DNA of 64,000 nt from Paenibacillus sp. OVF10 (GTDB lineage: Bacteria; Bacillota; Bacilli; Paenibacillales; Paenibacillaceae), in contig CP094668.1 in NCBI GenBank assembly GCA_022836915.1, positions 3,782,001 to 3,846,000 of the forward strand, given 5' to 3'. The notes beneath the pieces were generated by a model, which saw only the letters and a list, made by a program, of their open reading frames with translations, searched no databases and was not told where the DNA came from. Every line of letters begins with the position of its first letter. Positions within the stretch are counted from its first letter, which is position 1. The position numbers and the translations under genes were made by a program. Positions 18,405 through 28,054 of the stretch are shown piece after piece.

Positions 18405-21196
18405 ATGACAACCAAAAAGACGGCACATCTTATCTCGCATACCCATTGGGACCGCGAATGGTATATGCCTTATGAACACCATCACGTATTGCTCATTGAG
18501 CTGATGGATAAACTGCTGGACACGCTCGATCAGGACCCGGAATATCGTTATTTCCATCTGGATGGGCAGACGATTATTCGTGAAGATTATTTGCAGGTTC
18601 GGCCCGAACAACAGGAGAGACTTGACCGTTATATTCGTGAAGGACGTATTCATTTTGGCCCATGGTATGTGTTACAGGATGAGTTTCTGACCAGCAGTGA
18701 GGCCAACTTGCGTAATCTGCTCATCGGTCATCGTGATGCTCGACCTTTGGGTGTGATATCCAAGACGGGATATTTTCCAGACTCGTTCGGAAATATGGGG
18801 CAGGCACCGCAGATTTTGCAACAGGCGGATATCCATAACGCGATCTTTGGGCGTGGGGTGAAGCCTACCGGATTTAATAATGCGGTGGTTGATGCGGATA
18901 GTTACGAATCTCCCTATTCCGAGATGATCTGGCGTTCGCCGGATGGTTCGGAAGTGCTCGGCATTTTGTTCGCGAATTGGTACTGCAATGGAATGGAGGT
19001 TCCGGTTGATTCGGAGAAAGCCCGAGCGTATTGGGACAAAAATCTGGAAGATGCCGAGAAATTCGCCTCGACCCCACATCTATTGTTCATGAATGGTTGT
19101 GATCATCAGCCGATCCAGACGGATCTGCCCGAGGCATTACGTACGGCAGCGGCTCTGTATCCTGATGTGGAATTTATCCACTCCAATTTTGACGATTACA
19201 TTGAGGCGGTTACTAAGGATGTGCCTGAGCATCTGGCGACTATTGAGGGCGAGCTTCGCAGTCAGCACACGGATGGTTGGGGAACACTGGTGAATACGGC
19301 ATCCGCACGAGTTTATCTGAAACAGTTGAACCAGCAGGGGCAGACGTTGCTTGAAAAAGTAGCCGAACCACTCGCTGCGATGGCCCATATAGCTGGGGTA
19401 AAAGATTATCCGCACCATCTATTGACGCATGCATGGAAGATGCTGATGCAGAACCACCCACATGATAGCATCTGCGGATGCAGTGTGGATGAGGTTCACC
19501 GTGAAATGGTGACCCGCTTTGCCAAGAGCAGACAGCTTGCAGAGAAATTGGTTTCCCAGAGCGCGCAGGCGATTGCTGAGTCCATTCGTGTGCAATCTAC
19601 TGAGGCTTGGGGAGAGGAAGCAGTGCTGTTCACTGTGTTCAACACGAGTGGTTGGAATCGAAATGGAATCATTGAGATGGACCTAATTGTGGACAAAGCA
19701 TTTTTCCCAGAAGGTCCTAATCCTCAGGCACTTGCGCAGAAGGTGGAAAAAGATGCACTGGCAGCGTATCAGCTGATCGATTCGGATGGACACGTGTATT
19801 CGGCAGAAATCAAGGATCTGGGTGCACATTTCGGCTATGAACTTCCGAAAGATCGCTTCCGACAGCCTTATATGGCTCGTCAAGTAAGAGTTACTTTCCA
19901 GGCGGTGGATGTACCTTCGCTGGGTTATAAGACATATGCTCTCATTTCCGTTCAGGAGCAAACAGAGATTGCTGAAATGCCCTATACGAGCGACGTCATC
20001 GAGGTGCAGGGAATGATGATGGAGAACGGTCAATTGCGGGTGACGGTTGAAGAGAATGGTACGGCAACAATTGAAGATAAAGTCTCTGGTGCTATATACA
20101 GGGGGTGAACTCATATGAGAATACCGGTGATATCGGCAATGAATATGTCTACCGTCAACCTGATGGAGAGACGACACTGACCACGGAGCATCTGAAGGCA
20201 GACCTGCGGATCGTAGAGCAATCTGCGTATCGTGCAGTCATGGAGAGTGTATTACGCTGGGATATTCCTGCTGGAGCAGACGAACTGTTTGAACTGGAGA
20301 AACGCCAAATGGTTCCTTTTACAGAACGGAAGGCGCAGCGAGTTAAGAACACCGTTCCGTTGGTGATCACAACAACGTATACATTGGAAGCAGGCAGTAA
20401 TATGGTCAAGGTAAAGTCTGACTTTAACAATCAGGCCAAGGATCATCGGTTGCGTGCACTCTTTCCATCCGGACTGGTCACAGAGGATCATTATGCAGAT
20501 TCCATCTTTGAAATTGCCAAACGTTCCAATACACCGGCCAAAGAATGGGTGAATCCGAGTAATGCGCAGCATCAGCAAGCGTTTGTACATGTGACCGATG
20601 GTGATCATGGCTTGATGATTGCAAACAAAGGGCTGAATGAATACGAGATTTTACAGCATGCAGAGGGCAGTACGATTGCGGTTACGCTACTGCGCGCCTC
20701 TTCGGAACTGGGAGATTGGGGTGTGTTTGAAACACCGGAAGCCCAAAGTCTGGGACCTCAGCGGGTGGAATATGCGATTATTCCATTTGCTGGTGATGCT
20801 GCGCAGTCAGGTGCATGTGCATCCGCCTATGTGTATCCGATTCCGTGGACGACTGTACAGCTGGGGGCATTAGCACGCACGTTTGAGCGGGAAGGTCATG
20901 CCGGAGCTGATGGGCAGAAGGTGGAACTACCTCTCTCGAAGCAATGGCTGGCATGGAATGCACAAAGTTCGACACTGGCATTCTCCACATTGAAGATTGC
21001 AGAGGAAACCGGAGATTTGATTGCTCGCTGGTATAATCTGAACTCAGAACCCGTTGAATTGAACGTGCAAACTGGGTTCGAATGTGCCTCCGTCTATGAG
21101 AGCGATGTTCTGGAACGGGTTAAGGACACGTTGCAGGGTCAAAGCCAAACGGTATCGGGGTACAAGATTGTTACACAAGGTTATGCGTTACGTTGA
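18405..21196 (+). CDS. GH38 alpha-mannosidase, frameshifted
   Basis: ATG 18405 after CAGGAGG. One G must be restored in the GGGGG run at 20101-20105, giving AIYRGVNSYENTGDIGNEYVY and about 930 residues, normal for bacterial GH38. The zinc-binding N-terminal motif is ISHTHWDREW (His12, His14, Asp16). The nucleophile is Asp126 in FPDSFGNMGQ. A further zinc histidine lies in NHPHDSICGCSVDEVH. GH38 enzymes are retaining, metal-dependent alpha-mannosidases. No signal peptide, so it acts in the cytoplasm on imported mannosides, complementing GH125. The gene ends the operon and a terminator follows. Confidence 0.92.
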
Positions 21197-21223
21197 GTTG
21201 ATTTTGGAACATCATAATTATAG

Positions 21224-21261
21224 AAGCCTCCTGTTCACGTTATTGTGGACAGGGGTTTTTG
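21224..21261 (+). terminator. Terminator of the mannoside operon
   Basis: CCTCCTGTTCAC pairs imperfectly with GTGGACAGGGG, followed by TTTTTGTT. Confidence 0.75.
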
Positions 21262-21405
21262 TTAGTCAAAACATTGACTTATTGAAGGGTTCTATAGCGG
21301 CGTTATTACTCGTTCCAAGTTCTTTTTATCCAATAAAATAATTAATTCCCAATATAGAAAAATGTGGTATTATTGTGCTAGTTTGTTGTAATGGAGGTAG
21401 AGCTA

Positions 21406-22053
21406 ATGATCTATATTTTATTTGTATTATTCGTAGTAGTAATTGTTGTACTTAGCCTTTGGATTCTGAGTTTGACACGCAAACACAAGAGATCAGCGGT
21501 GCTTTATGAGGAGAATTACGACTTAAAAGCTATTACTATCGCTGATATAGACAGGATGGAAGATGGCTCTGGCTTCGAGATGTACTTGTACAGATTGTTA
21601 ATTGAGTTGGGCTATTCAGGGGTCTATAAAACGTTAGGAAGTCGCGATTTTGGGGCTGACGTTGTTTTCACTGATCGGGAAGGTGTTAGAAATGTCATCC
21701 AAGCAAAGCGATACTCAATAGAGTATCCAGTCGGAATCAGCGCTGTACAAGAGGTCTTTTCTTGCATGAGATATTACAAGGCTAAAAAAGCAATCGTAAT
21801 TACTTCATCCCACTTCACAGAATCGTGTGAGACATTAGCTGGTATTAACTTTGTAAAGTTGATTGATCGAACTGACTTAATTCATGTGATTGAGGCTTTT
21901 AGAGACGCTGATATGATTGAGGCGCGTAACATCATTGAAGCGGAACCGAGGATGATACTTGAATCCTGGTCGGAAGCGAATAGCAACACGCTACATGAGG
22001 TTCGAAAAGATTACAAGGCAGAAAAGTATGTAAAAAAAGTGATGAGTAAGTGA
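21406..22053 (+). CDS. Membrane-anchored Mrr-like restriction endonuclease domain protein
   Basis: 215 residues from ATG 21406, which lies 7 nt after GGAGGTAG; the in-frame ATG at 21391 overlaps that site. Residues about 1-22 are a single membrane segment (IYILFVLFVVVIVVLSLWIL). Residues about 50-165 fit the Mrr_cat fold: DGSGFEMYLYRLLIELGY, GSRDFGADVVF and VIQAKRY, giving the D...QxK arrangement of the PD-(D/E)xK superfamily. Membrane-linked Mrr-like proteins occur in many Firmicutes and may act in defence or DNA repair; the function is unproven. It follows the mannoside operon terminator and has no methylase or other defence gene beside it. Confidence 0.78.
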   Translation: MIYILFVLFVVVIVVLSLWILSLTRKHKRSAVLYEENYDLKAITIADIDRMEDGSGFEMYLYRLLIELGYSGVYKTLGSRDFGADVVFTDREGVRNVIQAKRYSIEYPVGISAVQEVFSCMRYYKAKKAIVITSSHFTESCETLAGINFVKLIDRTDLIHVIEAFRDADMIEARNIIEAEPRMILESWSEANSNTLHEVRKDYKAEKYVKKVMSK

Positions 22054-22238
22054 ACATATGAATTATTCAGTAGATTTTGTGATGATTGATCAATAAACGA
22101 GTGTCCTATTAAAAATGAATGATTTTGGTGGCTTTTCATACATAATATTTAATTCTGTATTTATTCAGGGATGGAGATGGGTGACACATTCAGGTTCACT
22201 AAGTGTAACCTATTTGTGGGAAGAGGGGTTCAATTTTA

Positions 22239-22770
22239 GTGAAAAAAATGAGCTGGCTTGCTTTGTTTTTAGCTGATTTTGTACTTTGTTTCGATGTACT
22301 CACTATATTCTCATATGAATAATAAATGGCTAGTTAGTCCTCCAAACTATGTAATACTAATTCTTTCTATTTTAGGACTGGCTTTAGCTTTACTTGGTTT
22401 CAAAGATAAATCGAACAAGTCTACTAAGGTAAGAAGTTGGATCTCAACGGTTCTATCCTTAGTATTGATCTTCATCCTTTTGGGTGCTTTGTCATTTACA
22501 TCGATATTTTCAGGATCAAAACAATTACTAACGACTACGCATTCACCAGATAAGCACTATACAATAAGTTTCTATAAAACTGACGCTGGAGCCATGGGAT
22601 CGTTTGGCGTTATGGGGGAATTAAAAGGCCCACTTTGGTTTAAAAGAGTATTTTATTATGAGGGAAAGACGGATCAGGTAGACTTGGAATGGGTCGATAA
22701 CCACACGATTTCAATCAATGATCAAAAAGTTAATTTATTGAGTGGTGAAACGGTACGCCGCAGCCCTTAA
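22239..22770 (+). CDS. DUF5412-like membrane protein, start uncertain
   Basis: The clear part (22279-22770, 163 codons) has membrane segments around LVSPPNYVILILSILGLALALLG and WISTVLSLVLIFILLGAL, then an extracytoplasmic domain with SPDKHYTISFYKTD, VMGELKG and WVDNHTISINDQKVNLL, as in DUF5412 proteins. The TTG at 22279 has no ribosome site. A better site (GAAGAGGGG) precedes a GTG at 22239 whose frame reads MKKMSWLALFLAD and would join the main frame if one T of TTTT near 22277-22280 were removed. That would be an insertion, opposite in sign to the other shifts here. Function unknown. Confidence 0.6.
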
Positions 22771-23036
22771 ACTTTATAGGATTTTTTCTCAACTGATAGC
22801 TAAAGTGAAATTCCTTTACGGAGTTTTGCTTTTTGCGTTTCGAGAAAAAGATGGATAGAAGAGAAGTGATCATCATCAAGAATCCTTTGAGGTTTTTTTA
22901 TGAATGATTTTAAAAGAAGATAAACATGTCGTGATTTTATACATTAATTGTCGTGAGTTTCTATTAAAAATAGATTAAGTCTGTGATAACTTATAGATAA
23001 ATGTCAGAATATTATATAGTATGGAGGTAAGACACA

Positions 23037-24041
23037 TTGACCATTCGAATTGGGAAAATTAGCTTGTGGCATGTACATGCATGGGATTACATCAAGCAGG
23101 CACAGGAACATGAGGATACAGTCATCGCCGCTGTGTGGGATGAAGATGCCAAGCGCGGACAGGAAGCCGCTGAACGTTTAAACGTACCATACTATGCTTC
23201 ACTCGAAGATATGCTGGCCAAGGATGACATCGATGCCGTTATTGTAGATGCGCCAACCCGCATCCATGAAGAAGTCATCACCGCTGCTGCAAAAGCAGGT
23301 AAACACATCTTCACGGAGAAGGTTATTGCGTCGACACAGGCAGGATCCAACAGAATCCTTGATGAGGTGAAGGCAAACAAGGTCAAGATGACAGTTTCCT
23401 TACCACGTCTGAATGCAGGATACACACTAACCATTCAGGATGTACTTGACCAAGGGTTACTTGGCAAAGTGACGTATGTTAGAGCGCGTTTATCGCATGA
23501 TGGAGCGATCTCGAACTGGTTGCCTGAACACTTCTATGATCTGAAGGATTGTCAGGGCGGTGCACTGATTGATCTAGGCTGCCATCCAATGTATCTGGCC
23601 AAACTGTTTTTGGGTCAGGAAGTAACAGCGGTTAATGCGAACTTCGGATACATTACAGGCAAAGAAGTGGAAGATAATGCAGTTGCAACCTTGTTTACGG
23701 ATTCCGGAGCAGTTGGCGTTGTTGAAGCTGGTTTTGTGAACAGCCATTCTCCGTTTACGATTGAGGTTCATGGTACGGAAGGTACACTTCTGTATGGAAC
23801 ACCTGATGACAAGTTATTGATTCGTACAAAAGCAGCACAGGGGAAATATAATGACTGGACTGAACTTCCTTTAGCAGACAAAAGAGAAAGCGCATTCAAT
23901 CAGTGGGTTGCACATATACAGAATGATACGGATGCAACTGAAAACGTGCAGATCGCTATGGAGCTGACCCGTTTGATGGAAGCTGCGAATCTCTCTGCCA
24001 AGGAAGAACGTAGAATAGCTCTCAATGAGTTGAAGGGTTAG
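23037..24041 (+). CDS. Gfo/Idh/MocA family oxidoreductase, atypical motifs
   Basis: 334 residues; TTG start at 23037, 9 nt after GGAGG. The N-terminal Rossmann part is recognisable (AAVWDEDAKRGQEAAERLNVPYYASLEDML, DAVIVDAPTRIHEEVI). The usual GxGxxG loop is replaced by GKISLWHVHAW, and the EKP motif reads TEKV. The C-terminal sheet (GGALIDLGCHPMYLAKLFLG, VEDNAVATLF) is normal, with the DxGxHP-type segment kept. Family members oxidise or reduce sugars and inositols with NAD(P). The next gene is an AraC regulator and the one after a second, canonical member, so this is a small sugar-conversion operon. Altered motifs suggest a different cofactor mode or substrate. Confidence 0.85.
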   Translation: MTIRIGKISLWHVHAWDYIKQAQEHEDTVIAAVWDEDAKRGQEAAERLNVPYYASLEDMLAKDDIDAVIVDAPTRIHEEVITAAAKAGKHIFTEKVIASTQAGSNRILDEVKANKVKMTVSLPRLNAGYTLTIQDVLDQGLLGKVTYVRARLSHDGAISNWLPEHFYDLKDCQGGALIDLGCHPMYLAKLFLGQEVTAVNANFGYITGKEVEDNAVATLFTDSGAVGVVEAGFVNSHSPFTIEVHGTEGTLLYGTPDDKLLIRTKAAQGKYNDWTELPLADKRESAFNQWVAHIQNDTDATENVQIAMELTRLMEAANLSAKEERRIALNELKG

Positions 24042-24065
24042 GTTTTATTAAGGAGGTATGCAATC

Positions 24066-24987
24066 TTGAGCCTGTATCCTTATGAGAAAATGCTTGAACG
24101 GCAGGATCTCCTGGAGAGACTGGATATTCTAATGGTTTGGGGACATTATGAGATTCGCGTGATGCGATTTCATCTGACTTCTTTTCCAGCGGGCCGAGTT
24201 GTGGATTTCCATAATCATGCGGAGTTTGAGTTTCATTTTATCCCGAGAGGTAAAGGCAAAGTTATACTCGATGATCAGACACATGCTCTCTCTGAAGGAA
24301 TGCTGTATTTGACTGGACCGGGTGTCGTTCATTATCAGGAGGCGGATGCCAAAGAGGACATGGATGAACTATGTCTTCATGTGGATATCGTTCACAAGCC
24401 AAGAGAACATGTCGATCCCTGGGAAGCAGCAGAATCCGAGGAAACGATTGAAAAGCTGAGAACGCTTCCGCTTACTCCGGTGAATGATTATCATCGGGCG
24501 ATGCATTGTTTTTGGAAGCCTATGAGGCATGTGATCAGAAATTGTTAGGTTATTATACGTCGATCAAGCAACTGGTTATCAGCATATTACTCAAAACCGT
24601 GCGAGCATACGACACCGGGGGAATCGACCAGAAGCCCCTGTGCGGGATATGTCGGTGTATCGTTATGAGTATGCAGTGCAATATATGGAGGCGAATCACC
24701 CTACAGTGGTCACGCTGGAACATGTAGCAGAGAAACTTCATATCAGCAGCAGACAATTGCAGCGAATCTTCTACCAAGTACAGCCGGAGATGCCGTTCAG
24801 CCGTGTGCTGGAGGATATTCGTCTGCGCGCCGTGTGCCGCAATCTGGAAGAAAGTAACGTATCCATTGAACAGATCGCTCTTGCTTCAGGATTCAATAAT
24901 GCCAACTATTTGCATGCTGTATTTCGCAAACGTCTGGGGATGACCCCGTCGGCTTTTCGTAAAATGAAACAACCAATACTTAAGTGA
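24066..24987 (+). CDS. AraC-family regulator with cupin domain, two frameshifts
   Basis: TTG start at 24066, 8 nt after AAGGAGG. One T must be restored in TTTTT 24509-24513 and one C in CCCC 24635-24638; the three frames then join to about 307 residues. The N-terminal cupin has FHNHAEFEFHFIPRGKG and LTGPGVVHYQEA. The C-terminal HTH pair reads VVTLEHVAEKLHISSRQLQRIFYQ and VSIEQIALASGFNNANYLHAVFRK with the end GMTPSAFRKMK. It sits between two oxidoreductase genes, 24 nt after the first and 12 nt before the second, so it probably controls this operon in response to their substrate. Confidence 0.86.
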
Positions 24988-24999
24988 GGGTGAATATAT

Positions 25000-26097
25000 A
25001 TGAGTAAAGTATATCGTATCGGAATTATTGGCTGTGGTGGAATCGCGAATGGCAAACATCTGCCGAGTCTGAGTAAATTAGATAATGTTGAACTGGTGGC
25101 TTTCTGTGATATCGTTCAGGAACGTGCGGATGAAGCCAAACAGAAATATGGCACTACTGAAGCCGAAGTCTACACGGATTATCAGGAATTGCTCAAGGAT
25201 GAGTCTTTGGATATTGTGCATGTGCTTACACCGAATATTTCTCATGCCGAGATTTCTATTGCTGCTCTGGAGGCAGGCAAACACGTGATGTGTGAAAAGC
25301 CAATGGCGAAGACATCTGCTGAAGCACAGCTCATGCTGGAAGCGGCAGAACGTACCGGCAAAAAACTGACCATCGGATATAACAATCGTTTCAGAGAAGA
25401 CAGTCAGTATTTGAAGAAGGTGTGCGAAGCTGGTGATCTGGGTAATATTTATTTTGCCAAAGCACATGCGATCAGACGTAGAGCTGTACCAACCTGGGGT
25501 GTTTTCCTGGATGAGGAGAAACAAGGTGGCGGCCCATTGATTGACATTGGTACGCACGCACTTGATCTGACGCTCTGGATGATGGATAACTATCAACCGA
25601 AGGTTGTTCTGGGTACGACCTATCATGAGCTTTCGCAACGTGAAAATGCGGCCAATGCCTGGGGCCCATGGGACCCAAAACAATTCTCTGTAGAGGACTC
25701 GGCCTTCGGCATGATTGTGATGGAGAATGGCGCAACGATCATGCTGGAATCCAGCTGGGCACTGAACTCTCTGGATGTGGATGAGGCGAAATGTAGCTTG
25801 AGCGGCAGCGAAGCAGGTGCGGACATGAAGAACGGACTTCGCATCAATGGCGAGAAATTCAGCCGTTTATACACAAATGAGATTGAACTGAGTGCAGGCG
25901 GGGTAGCTTTCTACGATGGTAAGAGCGAGAGCGCTCCGGATGTTGAGATGAGAAAGTGGATTGAAGCGATTGAGAACGATCAGGAGCCAGTCGTTACACC
26001 AAAACAAGCGCTGGTTGTATCTCAGATCCTGGAAGCACTTTATGAATCTGCTCGCACAGGCAAGGCTGTATACTTGAATAACGCCAGCGAAGCATAG
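25000..26097 (+). CDS. Gfo/Idh/MocA family oxidoreductase
   Basis: 365 residues. The N-terminal NAD(P)-binding loop is canonical (IGIIGCGGIANGKHLPSL) and the EKP motif is present (HVMCEKPMAKT). The C-terminal domain has GGGPLIDIGTHALDLTLWMM, the usual DxGxH block carrying the catalytic His, and an ILEALYESARTGKAV end. It is the third gene of the 23.0-26.1 kb operon. Family members act on sugars, inositols and their amino or deoxy derivatives; the substrate cannot be read from sequence. A strong terminator follows. Confidence 0.92.
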   Translation: MSKVYRIGIIGCGGIANGKHLPSLSKLDNVELVAFCDIVQERADEAKQKYGTTEAEVYTDYQELLKDESLDIVHVLTPNISHAEISIAALEAGKHVMCEKPMAKTSAEAQLMLEAAERTGKKLTIGYNNRFREDSQYLKKVCEAGDLGNIYFAKAHAIRRRAVPTWGVFLDEEKQGGGPLIDIGTHALDLTLWMMDNYQPKVVLGTTYHELSQRENAANAWGPWDPKQFSVEDSAFGMIVMENGATIMLESSWALNSLDVDEAKCSLSGSEAGADMKNGLRINGEKFSRLYTNEIELSAGGVAFYDGKSESAPDVEMRKWIEAIENDQEPVVTPKQALVVSQILEALYESARTGKAVYLNNASEA

Positions 26098-26109
26098 AAC
26101 AGATTACAG

Positions 26110-26146
26110 AACCCTTTGTCCCGTTATTGGGGACAGAGGGTTTTTT
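26110..26146 (+). terminator. Terminator of the oxidoreductase operon
   Basis: AACCCTTTGTCCC pairs with GGGGACAGAGGGTT around GTTATT, followed by TTTTTT. Confidence 0.9.
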
Positions 26147-26234
26147 GGTGTTTTGGTTACTAGCTATTGGTCCATACCAGACTCTATTTCGGCACATATG
26201 ATGAGAGAAAACTGAGCTGAAAAGAGGGTATGTC

Positions 26235-26946
26235 TTGACTAAACACAAAACGAGTCATGGTGTTTCCATTGTGGTATGTACCAATCGGCCGCAATTTTTT
26301 GACAACATCCTGCAAAATTACAGTCGGCAGCATTATAAAAGTAAAGAACTGATCATTGTCCTGAATCATGACAGTATGAATCTGGCATTATACCAAAACC
26401 GCGTTCGAAATCTTGCCAATGTTCATGTATATCAAATTCCGGAGAGGATTTCATTAGGACAAAGCCTGAACGCCGGCATGACAAGGGCACGCTTTTCGTT
26501 GATTGCCAAATTTGATGATGATGACTACTATTCGCCGTATTATTTAACAGAGCAGGTGAGAGAACTTAAACGGACCAAAAGTGATATTGTTGGAAAACAT
26601 TCGTGTCTCGTTTATTTGGGCGCATCCAAAACATTGTTGGTCAGATCTCCGGCTGAAAAAAATAAACCGGTTGAATTTGTTCAAGGGGGAACTATTCTCT
26701 TTAAAAGAGAAATCTTGAAAAAGTCCGCTTCACGGACCGTTCAATAGGGGAAGATGTAACCTTCCTGAGACAATGCAGGAAAAGAGGATTCAAAGCGTAC
26801 GCGACCTCTCCTTACAATTATGTCTATCACCGTAGACAGAACAAAAAAGTCATACCTGGAGAGCGGATGACAGCTTTTACCTGGAGGGAAGCAAGAAACT
26901 TGCGGTTACAGAGGATTTCAGACCCTATGCTAATAAAAAGTTATAG
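26235..26946 (+). CDS. CgeD-like family 2 glycosyltransferase, two frameshifts
   Basis: TTG start at 26235. Restoring one A in AAAAA 26718-26722 and one A in AAAAAA 26843-26848 gives about 237 residues ending at the TAG of 26944-26946. The GT-A domain has VSIVVCTNRP at the N-terminus, KELIIVLNHD, LGQSLNAGMTRARFSLIAKF and a DDDDYYS motif as the metal-binding DxD. After the shifts it continues IGEDVTFLRQC, FKAYATSPYNYVYHRR and KKSHTW. This layout resembles CgeD, a spore-maturation glycosyltransferase of B. subtilis, from memory of that family. It would decorate the spore surface. It stands alone after a terminator. Confidence 0.78.
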
Positions 26947-26975
26947 AGGACAGAGTTAGATATATTAAACTAAAC

Positions 26976-27127
26976 ATTTACACAAAACGGAGAGGACAGA
27001 AATAACCTGAAGAAGCGGAGCGTTCGCCTTTATCTCCGGATTTACCCCTTTCAAAAAGGGATTCAAAGAAATCCGGGGATAACAGCGATCGGAAGGTTAT
27101 TCTGTCATCGTAGGGGCTCGTGTAAAT
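26976..27127 (+). repeat. 152-nt highly structured palindromic element (repeat or ncRNA)
   Basis: Nested pairings close on each other: ATTTACAC (26976) with GTGTAAAT (27120); GACAGAAATAACCT (26995-27008) with AGGTTATTCTGTC (27094-27106), one bulged A; TTATCTCCGGATTT (27030-27043) with AAATCCGGGGATAA (27069-27082); and CCCTTT with AAAGGG (27046-27060). A GC-rich arm (GCGGAGCGTTCGC) lies between the second and third stems. No coding frame fits. A terminator follows 10 nt later, so it could be transcribed as a discrete RNA or a leader. A diverged copy of its left 41 nt lies at 57646-57686. It resembles dispersed palindromic repeats common in Paenibacillus intergenic regions, from memory only. 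Confidence 0.7.
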
Positions 27128-27136
27128 AACGAAGGA

Positions 27137-27171
27137 AGATGCATCTGCTGCGTGTAGATGCGTCTTTTTTG
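27137..27171 (+). terminator. Terminator after the structured element
   Basis: GATGCATCT pairs with AGATGCGTC (one G-U) around GCTGCGTGT, followed by TTTTTT. Confidence 0.8.
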
Positions 27172-27303
27172 TGCCAAAATGCTTTAATTTGGAGGTGGTG
27201 AGAAAAAAATATGAATTTACTTGAAAAAAGTATTGCATATAAGTTTAGTCGGAATTATATTAATGGTATAAGGTCTAGACCATATACAGATCGGAGTGTT
27301 TAG

Positions 27304-28054
27304 ATGTCCAGTACGTTTTCATTTCGTTTTGAGAAAGTATCCACCAAAAGGTAAGTGAATTCATTAGGGAACAACTGGAAGAAGCCATTATTTTGAAAGA
27401 ATTAATGAGTGAAGAACAGCTTCCAGCCGAGCGAGATCTGGCAGAGATTTTTAACGTAAGCCGCATTACCGTTCGCGAGGCACTCTCTTCATTGGAAGAG
27501 AAAGGCTTGATTGAGAAAAGGGTGGGTGCCAAAGGCGGAACATTTGTACTGCCTCTGACAGCCAATTCGCATAAACGGACCAGAGAAGAAATTAAACGGG
27601 ATTGGTCACAAATGCTGAAGGTGTTTGAATATCGAACCATCATCGAGCCGGAGGAGCTTTTCTCGCTGCTGAGCGGATCACCGCAGGCGAACTGGAGCTG
27701 CTTGAGGGCTATATGGAACAAAGTATAGAGCCAGACTGCACAAGGGAATGGTTCAGGGCGCTGGATGTGAAATTTCATCTGACCATCGCCAAGGCTTCGG
27801 GGAATCCATACTGCGAGAGAGCCGTCAGACAGATCCGGACGAAAATTAATCCGGCGCTCGACTTGATGCCTTATGATGACCGGATACGTACCGTCAATCA
27901 CGGTGTACATATGGAGATTCTTGAAGCATTGAAAGCCCATGATAGCATCAAGTCTAAGGAGACGATGAAAAGGCATATCGAATTCTCCGCGGATGCAATC
28001 TATGCCCGTTTGGTTTCTGAATCAGATGAAAATGAAGGGAATGACAGCGAATGA
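27304..28054 (+). CDS. GntR/FadR-type transcriptional regulator, two frameshifts
   Basis: ATG 27304 follows CGGAG by 8 nt. One base is missing near 27331-27335 ([10 protein letters not shown] to [15 protein letters not shown]) and one near the GG of 27654-27655 ([10 protein letters not shown] to [19 protein letters not shown]). Joined length is about 250 residues. The winged helix has [25 protein letters not shown]; the C-terminal FCD helical domain has [18 protein letters not shown] with its ligand-pocket Asp/His residues, and [15 protein letters not shown]. It overlaps the next gene by 4 nt (ATGA) and heads a peptide-uptake and hydrolysis operon, which it probably represses until an acid or amino-acid-like ligand binds. 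Confidence 0.86.

Noticed and set aside
27001..27118. T-box, SAM or other known riboswitch in the structured element
   Set aside because: No T-box core or K-turn, and the long symmetric stems look like a palindromic repeat.
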